Source of the DNA: Ruania halotolerans
Lineage (GTDB): Bacteria > Actinomycetota > Actinomycetes > Actinomycetales > Beutenbergiaceae
Direction of reading: 5' to 3'
NCBI RefSeq assembly: GCF_021049285.1
Contig: NZ_CP088017.1
Span: 248,001-312,000, forward strand
DNA: 64,000 bases
Positions 34,908 through 42,900 of the stretch are shown here, in pieces. The translations under genes and the position numbers were made by a program. Below the pieces are notes generated by a model that worked only from the letters and a program-made list of their open reading frames with translations, made no database searches and had not been told where the DNA came from. Numbering within the stretch: position 1 is the first letter of the stretch; every line of letters begins with the position of its first letter.

Positions 34908-35788
34908 TGCGCGTGCTCGTCACGGGAGCCGGCGGTCCGGCCGGCCGCGCGGTGACCACGCTGCTGCACGCCCGCGGTGTGGACGTCGTCGCGGCGGATA
35001 TGGCACCGGTGGCGGGTGCACCCGTGCCGGTGTCCCGGGTACCGGCGGCGGCCGACCCGGCATTCCTTCCTGCCTTGCGTGAGCTGGTGCGGGCGGAGGG
35101 CATTGGGCTCGTGGTGCCGACGGTGAGTGAGGAACTTCCGGTGATCGCCGCTGCCGCCGCTGAATGGGTCCACGGGTGCGAGGTGGTGATCGCTGGCGCC
35201 GACGCTGTGGCGGTGGCGGACGACAAACTCCGCACCGCCGAGGTGCTTCGCGCCGCCGGCGTGCCGGTCCCTCGTTTCGCGCGGCCGGAGCAGTTCGCCT
35301 CAGTGGGAGATGCCACGGCGCTCTGGGGGGTACCCGTGGTGGTGAAGCCGCGGATCTCTCGCGGGGGACGGGGTGTGCAGACTGTCTCCTCCGACCGCGA
35401 TGTCTCGTGGCCAACCGTCTCGGCCGATCACATCGTCCAGGAGTTCGCCCCAGGGGTGGAGTACGCACCGATGGTCTTCCGCCCACGCGGGACCGGCGCT
35501 CAGGGGGTCACAGTGGTGCTGGAGAAGGTCTCGCTGGCCGGCGGCCACATCGGCAACGCCACTGCGGTACGCCGTGTGGAGGCTCCCGATGTGGCCGAGG
35601 TGGCATGGCGCGCCGTGGCGGCTCTCGGACTGACCGGGCCCGTCGATGTGGACGTACGCCGGGATGTTCTGGGGCGACCGGTGGTGCTCGAGGTGAATGC
35701 GCGATTCGGGGCGAACAGCACGGCGGCACCGGAGGTCCTGGAGGCGATGCTCGCCGAACGCGGGCTCGCCGTGGGAAGTGAGGCGTGA
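34907..35788 (+). CDS. ATP-grasp family ligase-like protein
   Basis: A 293-residue protein with a small N-terminal Rossmann-like part (VLVTGAGGPAGRAVTTLL) and an ATP-grasp domain of the carbamoyl-phosphate-synthase/PylC kind. Visible are the DDKLRTAEVLRAAGVPVPRF helix, the VVVKPRISRGGRGV ATP-binding loop and the EVNARFGANS metal-binding end. It would join a carboxylate to an amine or similar with ATP. The free amino groups left by the neighbouring deacetylase could be its acceptors, but this is a guess. Its start overlaps the deacetylase stop (GTGATG), so they are coupled. Confidence 0.82.
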   Translation: MRVLVTGAGGPAGRAVTTLLHARGVDVVAADMAPVAGAPVPVSRVPAAADPAFLPALRELVRAEGIGLVVPTVSEELPVIAAAAAEWVHGCEVVIAGADAVAVADDKLRTAEVLRAAGVPVPRFARPEQFASVGDATALWGVPVVVKPRISRGGRGVQTVSSDRDVSWPTVSADHIVQEFAPGVEYAPMVFRPRGTGAQGVTVVLEKVSLAGGHIGNATAVRRVEAPDVAEVAWRAVAALGLTGPVDVDVRRDVLGRPVVLEVNARFGANSTAAPEVLEAMLAERGLAVGSEA

Positions 35789-37326
35789 ACGTGCCCATCG
35801 GGATCGACGGACTCGGCGCCGTGGCGGCCACGGTGTTGTTCTGGGGCGGCCTGGCGTTGATGGTCTTCGGGATCATCAAGCTTGTCGCGGTGCCGTTGGC
35901 GGTGGCTTTCGAATGGCGGGAGAGCCGCCGGCGGCGACGCGGTCATCACACCCTGCTGGATGAGCGGCCCTGGGTATCGGTGATCGTGCCCGCCTACAAC
36001 GAGGGCCCCGTGCTCGCCAACTGCGTGCGGTCGCTGGTCGCGAGCGATTATGACCGGATCGAGGTGGTGATCGTCGACGACGGATCCACGGACGATACCC
36101 CCCAGGTGGCGGCGGCGCTGGCCGCGAGGTATGCCCAGGTCCGGTCGGTGCGGCAGGAGAATGCCGGGAAAGGTGCTGCGCTCAACCGGGGCATCGCCGT
36201 GTCCACCGGGGAGGTGCTGTTCTTTGTCGACTCCGACGGGATCTTCGCCCCAGGGTCCGTGGCGGAGATGCTCCGCGGTTTCAATCACCCGGACGTCGGT
36301 GCCGTGTGCGGTGACGACCGCCCGGTGAACCTCAACCGCATCCAGACGCGGCTACTCGCCGTGCTCTCCCACGCCGGCACAGGTCTGGTGCGGCGCGCGC
36401 TGACCATGCTCGGTTGCCTTCCGATCGTCTCGGGAAATGTGGGGGCGTTCCCGCGTGCTGTGCTCGAACAGATCGGCGGATTCGACGAAACCACTGTGGG
36501 CGAGGACCTGGAACTGACCTGGCGGGTTCACCGAGCCGGGTTCCGGGTGGTGTTCCAACCCCGGGCGCTGGTCTATGCGGAGTCGCCATCGACGCTGCGC
36601 ACGCTCTGGCGCCAACGCGTCCGCTGGGCACGCGGTCTGCTCCAGACGATGCGCATCCACGCCTCGATGATCGGAAACCTGCGCTATCGCACTTTCGGTG
36701 CGTACCTCGTGGTGAACACCTTGACCATGGTGGTCATGCCCCTGTTGCAGCTGCTCGTCCTGGCCTCGCTGCCACTGGTTGCCGTGACCGATCAGTTCCC
36801 CGTGGAGCGCTCCGTTCTCGGCGTACTCGGATGGCTGGGTATTGCTCTGTCCCTGGCCGTGGTGAGTTTTGCTGTGCTGCTGAACCGCGCCGCGCGCGAC
36901 CTTCGGCACCTCTGGACGTTGCCGTTGTGGCCGATCTACTCCACTGCGCTGGCAGCCGTGATGGCGTGTGCGTTGTGGAAGGAGGCCAGGGGTGGTCCCG
37001 CGTCCTGGAACAAGATGGTGCGCACCGGCGTGGTGAGCGTGGCCGAACTAGGAGTGGGTTCGACCGGTGACACCGGCACCGACCAGTCCCTTGGCGTCGC
37101 GGCCGAGGCGCCGTTCGCGACGATGCGGCAGGTCGGGATGACGATCCCCGCTGCTCCGGCTGCTCGCCGTGCACCGCGGCACCGTGCCACTCCGGCTACG
37201 GCGGTGGCCGTCCGGGACGTCCACACGTGGATAGACTCTCCATGGAACGGATGTGAACGCTCTCCCTCTGTGCTGGGCGCACTGCCGGGAGGCGGACTTT
37301 TGGCACAGCGAAGTGAGGTTTCCTGA
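35785..37326 (+). CDS. Processive family 2 glycosyltransferase (PgaC/IcaA/HasA-like)
   Basis: A 513-residue membrane glycosyltransferase. An N-terminal helix is followed by the GT2 domain: VSVIVPAYNEGP, VVIVDDGSTDDT, the FFVDSDG metal site, VGEDLELTWR and QRVRWARG (the QxxRW motif of processive synthases). Three C-terminal helices could form the export pore. This order is that of beta-glycan synthases for poly-GlcNAc, hyaluronan or cellulose. With a PIG-L deacetylase next to it, an aminosugar polymer is the simplest idea. The C-terminal tail after residue 415 is non-conserved. The GTG start overlaps the ATP-grasp stop (GTGA). Confidence 0.88.
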   Translation: MNVPIGIDGLGAVAATVLFWGGLALMVFGIIKLVAVPLAVAFEWRESRRRRRGHHTLLDERPWVSVIVPAYNEGPVLANCVRSLVASDYDRIEVVIVDDGSTDDTPQVAAALAARYAQVRSVRQENAGKGAALNRGIAVSTGEVLFFVDSDGIFAPGSVAEMLRGFNHPDVGAVCGDDRPVNLNRIQTRLLAVLSHAGTGLVRRALTMLGCLPIVSGNVGAFPRAVLEQIGGFDETTVGEDLELTWRVHRAGFRVVFQPRALVYAESPSTLRTLWRQRVRWARGLLQTMRIHASMIGNLRYRTFGAYLVVNTLTMVVMPLLQLLVLASLPLVAVTDQFPVERSVLGVLGWLGIALSLAVVSFAVLLNRAARDLRHLWTLPLWPIYSTALAAVMACALWKEARGGPASWNKMVRTGVVSVAELGVGSTGDTGTDQSLGVAAEAPFATMRQVGMTIPAAPAARRAPRHRATPATAVAVRDVHTWIDSPWNGCERSPSVLGALPGGGLLAQRSEVS

Positions 37327-37330
37327 TCTG

Positions 37331-39769
37331 ATGGACGGCGGTCCCGCAGCCCACCAGCGCTCGTCGCTGATATCGGTGCTGGGGCACCTCGGCCCTGGAT
37401 CAGTGGCCTTGATCAGCGGCCCGTACGGCAGCGGCCGGGCCACGGTCGTACGTCAGTGGTTGGCCGCGCGGGGTTACCGAGCGCTGTGGTGGAGTACTGC
37501 GCGTGCGGTGCCCCGGGATGCCGAGGCAGCCGACTGCGGGTCTCCCGATGTGGTGGTCGTGCGATTGCACGACGGCGGAGCGCACGATGTGGAGTCGATC
37601 CGCGCCTGCCGTCGATGCTGGCCGACGGCGATCCTTGCGGTCGTCAGCCCGTATGGCTGGCCGGAAGGTCTGCGCTCCGGCTCCCTTCGGCCCGAAGTGG
37701 CCATCGTGGCGCACGACCTTGCCTTCACCGCCGAGCAGACCGCCGCATGGGCGGACGAGATCGGTGTGAACGTGTCATTGACGCAGGCGGCCGAGATCGT
37801 TGCTGCGACCGGCGGGTACTCCGTGGCCGTTGACGCTGTGGTGCGCAGAGCGGCAGCACATGGCGGGTATGACTCTCAGTCTCTCGCCCGAGGCTGTGAT
37901 GATGCGGTGGCCGAGCTTTCCGCCGCCGCATCGGCTGGGGTGGTGCCCTGGGACCTCTGGGAGGTCTCCCTCCTCGCGGCACAGGGTGGGACTCTCTCCG
38001 CCGGGTCGATGGAGTCGTTGTGGGGGCGCCCTCATGATGGCATGGCCGCACTGCGCGTCATGCGGGACGGCGGTGTGATCGCAGAGGCGGCTGCCGGACG
38101 TCTGGCGCTCGCTCCAGCAATCCGGGCCGCATGTCAGCGCAGGCTCAGTACCGATGTGCCCACTGCGCGCCACTGGCAGATCGTCGAACCCTTGCTGGAT
38201 GGGTGGGCCGTAGCGGGGCATCTCGACGATGCCGCGGCGATGATCGACACTCCTGCCTTCGACGGGGCGCGAGCCGAGCTGATGGCCAGGCACTGGGAGC
38301 ACCTCGCCGAACTTCCTGTTGCCGTGGTGCGCGAACGGCTCACCCGGCTGGGCCCTAATCCCGATCCTCACCTCCTGGTGGCGCTGGTTCGGGCGCTCAT
38401 CGACGTCACCCATGAAGGGCACACCGGTGCGATAGCGCCCGCTGATCAGGACCGGGCTGCAGCCCTACTTGCCACGGCGGAATCGGCGCGAGACCTCAGC
38501 GGCGCGGGCAGGGCGATGACCACGGCGCTGCATGCTGTGAGCCTTCGGGCGGCTGGCCGCCACGATCGGGCCCATGCGGTGGGTGAACGCGCGCTGGCGG
38601 ATCCGGCGCTGTCCGCCGGCACTCGTGCGGCGGTGCTGTTGCAGGCGGGACTGAGTGCCATGTGCGTCGGTGCGCTGCCGACGGCGGCCGAACGGTTCGT
38701 CGCGGCCGTTCAGTTCGCACGTGAGGCCGGTCAGGCGCGGATCGGGCAGATGGCCGCGGAGCTTGAGGAATTGGTCCACACTCTCGGTGCGGATCCCACT
38801 GCGTGGTGGCGGCACTCCCACGCCGGGATCGCGGGTACGGCTCCGGTGTGGCCGAAGGTCGCCCGGCTCGTCGAGTTGATTCGAGCCGTGCGTGCGGTCG
38901 ATGTGGATACCTTGCTTGAGTTGCGTGCCGACGACGTCGGTGCCGTGACCGTGGCGGATCCTGTGGTGCTGGACCTGTTCGGGTGGTGCTTTCACGCGAT
39001 GGCGCTGGAGTTGCTGGGGCGTCCGCACGTCGCGCTGACCCACACCGAGATGCTCCAGACGGCACTCGCTGATCACGAGCTCTCCGGTTTCGAGCGGCGG
39101 ATGCTCGTGGTCGCCCAGGCGGAGGCACTGGCCGCGACCGGGCAACCGAGCGTCACGCTGGAGGTGCTGGCCGAGCACTATGCCGATCCGGAGGACCTGT
39201 ACGACGTGGAGTTGCTGCGCGCTCGTGCCGAGATTGCCAGCGGGGAGCATGCCGGGGCCCTCGCCCGGCTCCAGCGCACCATCAAGGGCCACAACGGTCG
39301 CATCGGTCGTCATACCGCGTGGGGGAACGTGTTGCTCGCGATGGCCCATCGTGGCCTGGGCCAGGATCGGGAATCGGACCGCTGGTTGGAGGCCGCGCTG
39401 GCGACTGGAGCGCGGAACGGGCAGCGGCAGCCATTCGCACGGCAGGGACGCGAGGAACTCTCCCAGTTGATCATGCAGGCGGATGGGCTGGAGCTGGACC
39501 CGTTGCCCCGCCGGTTCACGGCTGAATTGGTCAGCATGCGTGACGCTCTGCGCGCCGCCACTGCACCGGTGGCGCTGACCAATCGCGAGCAGCTGTTGCT
39601 GGCGCACCTCGTGCGGACCGAAGGCGTGCGCCGGCTCGCCGGCGAGTTGCATGTCTCGCCGAACACGGTCAAATCCCAGCTGAGGATGCTCTACCGCAAG
39701 CTGGAGGTGTCGTCTCGCTCCGAGGCGATCCGGGTGGCCCACGCCATGCGCCTGGTGTCCGATGCGTGA
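37331..39769 (+). CDS. Large LuxR-family (MalT/LAL-like) regulator
   Basis: An 812-residue regulator. A P-loop-like segment near the N-terminus reads ISGPYGSGRATVV; the usual Walker A lysine is arginine, so ATP binding is in doubt. A long helical middle part resembles the MalT-type repeat region. A LuxR helix-turn-helix closes the protein (LTNREQLLLAHLVRTEG, HVSPNTVKSQLRMLYRKLEV). The start is uncertain: this ATG has only distant GAGG; a GTG at 37253, overlapping the glycosyltransferase, has GGA nearer. It follows the glycosyltransferase by 4 bases and precedes the giant surface-protein gene; it may control either. Confidence 0.82.
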   Translation: MDGGPAAHQRSSLISVLGHLGPGSVALISGPYGSGRATVVRQWLAARGYRALWWSTARAVPRDAEAADCGSPDVVVVRLHDGGAHDVESIRACRRCWPTAILAVVSPYGWPEGLRSGSLRPEVAIVAHDLAFTAEQTAAWADEIGVNVSLTQAAEIVAATGGYSVAVDAVVRRAAAHGGYDSQSLARGCDDAVAELSAAASAGVVPWDLWEVSLLAAQGGTLSAGSMESLWGRPHDGMAALRVMRDGGVIAEAAAGRLALAPAIRAACQRRLSTDVPTARHWQIVEPLLDGWAVAGHLDDAAAMIDTPAFDGARAELMARHWEHLAELPVAVVRERLTRLGPNPDPHLLVALVRALIDVTHEGHTGAIAPADQDRAAALLATAESARDLSGAGRAMTTALHAVSLRAAGRHDRAHAVGERALADPALSAGTRAAVLLQAGLSAMCVGALPTAAERFVAAVQFAREAGQARIGQMAAELEELVHTLGADPTAWWRHSHAGIAGTAPVWPKVARLVELIRAVRAVDVDTLLELRADDVGAVTVADPVVLDLFGWCFHAMALELLGRPHVALTHTEMLQTALADHELSGFERRMLVVAQAEALAATGQPSVTLEVLAEHYADPEDLYDVELLRARAEIASGEHAGALARLQRTIKGHNGRIGRHTAWGNVLLAMAHRGLGQDRESDRWLEAALATGARNGQRQPFARQGREELSQLIMQADGLELDPLPRRFTAELVSMRDALRAATAPVALTNREQLLLAHLVRTEGVRRLAGELHVSPNTVKSQLRMLYRKLEVSSRSEAIRVAHAMRLVSDA

Positions 39770-39800
39770 TCAGGATCATCCCACGCTCTGATCAACCCGG

Positions 39801-39844
39801 TTTCACCCTCGCTTCACCCTCGTTTCACCCCGCCTTCACCCCGG
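39801..39844 (+). promoter_or_regulatory. Candidate PHO box (four 11-bp direct repeats)
   Basis: Four head-to-tail 11-bp units (39801-39811, 39812-39822, 39823-39833, 39834-39844), each with TTCACCC at the same place, give an exact 11-base period. In Streptomyces the PhoP response regulator binds such direct-repeat units, with consensus GKTCAYYYRSG; these units match at 8 or 9 of 11 positions. The block ends about 100 bases before the surface-protein start and 30 bases after the LuxR gene. It predicts control by phosphate starvation. Confidence 0.62.
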
Positions 39845-39945
39845 GCGGCTCTGGTGCCACTCCTCACGGACCAGTTGGATGGCGGTTGGGTGGCTGCACC
39901 GCGCCGCCCACGATGGCGCCTTCGGGCGCGTGGGAGGACGTTCGA

Positions 39946-42900
39946 GTGCACGAGGTACGCGGGAGAGGTCGGCGCGCTACGGCGTTGTCGGCGACGGCGG
40001 CGATGGTTGGTTCGATGGTGGTCGCACTGGGTGCGGCCGGTACGGCCACGGCGACTACCGGGGACGACATCACCGGCTCGATCTGGCAGGACTACGACTC
40101 GAACGGTGTATTCGACACCTACGAGTCGGGCCTGCCCGGGATCGAAGTGATCGCCTATGACTCCGATGGAAGCATCGCCGGTCCGGTTCTCACCGGTGCG
40201 GATGGGACCTACACCCTTCCGGTGACCTCGGATGCGACGCAGTGGCGGGTAGAAGCGAACCTGCCCGACGGCGCGCAATGGGACCAGTGGCGCCCCTCCG
40301 TCGTCGGACGTGACGGGGACCCGGCCAACGGCACGACGGTGCAGTTCGCCACTGTCGCTGACGGCGTCGGTGCCGCGGGTGTGGACTTCTCCTTCCAGGT
40401 TCCCACGTCCTATGTGGAGAACACCCCGCGGGTGTACCTCCCGATCATTCAATACGGCACGATCGACGGGGAGTATGCCGCATCGCCGGCGTCCGGAGCG
40501 ATCTTGTGGGACGCCGAGAGCACGTCTGGGCAGACGGCGCAGCCGGTGCCGCAGACCGGAGTCGTGCCGTTCAGTCAGGTCGGTGCGACAAACGGGACCG
40601 CCATGACCCGCGCCGACGAGGTCGGAGGCGTTCCCACCGTCTTCGCCTCCGCATACATGCGCCGCCACTCGGCCTTCGGCCCGGGCGGGATTGGCGCGAT
40701 CTACCGCGTGACCCCCGATGGCGCGGACTGGAGTGCGCCGACTGCCTCCGCTGATGTCTACGTCGACCTGGCCGCTCACGGAATCGACCTCGGTGGCCCG
40801 GACCCGAGCGCCGATCCGACCGATCCGAACGGGTTGCGCCCGAGCAGGACAGCGGAGAACCCCACCTATGAGTGGGCACGGGATGCTCAGGCATGGAACA
40901 ACGTGGGCCGTGCCGGCATCGGCCAGATCGCGTTAAGCCCCGATGAGCGTTACCTGTTTGCGGTCAACCTGCACAACCGCTCGCTGATCCGGATCGACAC
41001 CGGCGGCGACCCCACGGCCCCACCGGTCGCCGTCGACGAGTTCCGCTTCGATGACGTGTTCACGGGAGACATCCGGCCCTACGGGGTGAGCGCTGACCCG
41101 CTGACCGGGACGATGTACGTCACCGCCACCGACACCGCCGAGACGTCCCAGGACCGCTTCGATCTGCACGGCTACGTGTACAGCTTCGACGCGGAGAGCC
41201 CTGCAACGCTCACGCCGGTGCTGGACTTCCCGCTCGACTTCGACCGGCCGACCGGCCTCAACCCGTACTTCGAACCATGGGCGACTGAGGCGAGCCACTA
41301 TTCGCGACCAACGATCAAACCCCAGCCCGTGGTGGCCGCCGTCCAGGTGCTGCATGGTGACCTGGTGATTCCGGTGCGCGACCTCACCGGTGACGTGTGG
41401 GGAACCAGCACCTACCTGAGCGGTGACCCCGATGACGGTGATGACCGCCTCACGTCCGTGCGGTCTGAGGGTGATGTGTTCATGGCGGCACCGAACGGGG
41501 ACGGCACGTTCACGATGGAGAACAACGGTGTGCACAAGGGTGTCACCGGCGCCGGCGCGCTCAAGGGAGACGGCGGACCGGGAGGGTTCCGCTTCCTCGA
41601 CACCTCGTTGAGCAATATCGCAGGCCACGACAATGAGTCCACGGGTTCGGTGGTGGTGATGCCAAGCCGTCCGGACGGGATCATGACTACGGGCGTGCAC
41701 GTCGCGAACGGGAGCTTGCAGGAGGGCACACGGAGGCTCTACCACGAGAGCGGTGCGACCTATGAACCGTCTGGTGCGGTGATCCGTTCCACGGTGGGGA
41801 ACCCGGTTACCGCGAAGGGCAATGGGCTCGGATCGGCGACGGTGCTCGCGTCAGCCGCGCCGATTGAGATCGGGAACTACGTCTGGTACGACAACGACAA
41901 CGACGGTGTGCAGGATCCGGACGAGTCGCCAGTCGAGAGTGCGACGGTGAACCTGTATGAGGTCGCTGGCGATGGAACGCGCACCCTGGTCAGCAGCACA
42001 CTGACCAACGAGCGGGGCGAGTACTACTTCTCCTCTTTCGATGAGGACTACCAGCTCATGACCAACACCGACTACGTCGTCGGGGTGGACAACCCGGATG
42101 ACTATGCGGCCGGAGGTCCATTGGAGAACTGGTATCCGACAGTCCCGGACACCGGTGATGGTGCCTCCGTGGACGCGGACCGCAACGACTCCGATGGTCT
42201 GGTTGAGGCGACCGGTGAGGGGGACTTCCCCTATGCGGCCATCACCACCGGTGGGCCGGGCGAGAACGACCACACGATCGACTTCGGGTACTCGAACATC
42301 GATTACGAGTTCGACAAACGAACCGTCTCCGGGCCGACCCAGTCACCTGAGGATGACGGCACGTGGGTGCTCGAGTACGAGCTGGTGGCCGAGAACACCG
42401 GCGCAATCGATGGGGCGTATGGGCTCGCGGATGACCTGACCGGATACGGCGAGGGAATCATCGTCACCGACACCGAGGTGGTCTCCGGCCCGGACGGCGC
42501 TGCGCTGAACGCGGACTGGGACGGCGTCGACGACATGCGCGTGATCACCGAGGACATGCCGATCACGGCAGGGTCCACGGTCGAGAACGAGGCCGAGCAC
42601 GTCTACCTCCTCCGGGTCACGGTCGCACTGGAAGCCGATCCTGAGACCGGCGAAGCGCTCGCGGACGCCGAACAACTCGGCTGCCGCGACGGCCAGACCT
42701 CCGGCGACAACGATCCGACCACCGGGTTGTTCAACGAGGCCACCATGGATCCGGACAATCACAGCGATTTCGTCGATGACGAGTGCGGTGAGCTGCCGAA
42801 GGTCGTGGTCGACAAGAGCGTCACGAGCGAGCCGGCCGTGGTTGATCCGGTGACGAACCCCGGTGAGTACACGATCACCTATGGGTTGACGGTGACGAAC

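Noticed and set aside
39766-39945. Upstream extension of the giant surface protein
   Set aside because: The 60 codons are non-conserved in character, would put the signal peptide inside the protein and would run through the PHO-box repeats; a GTG with GGGAGGA fits the signal peptide.
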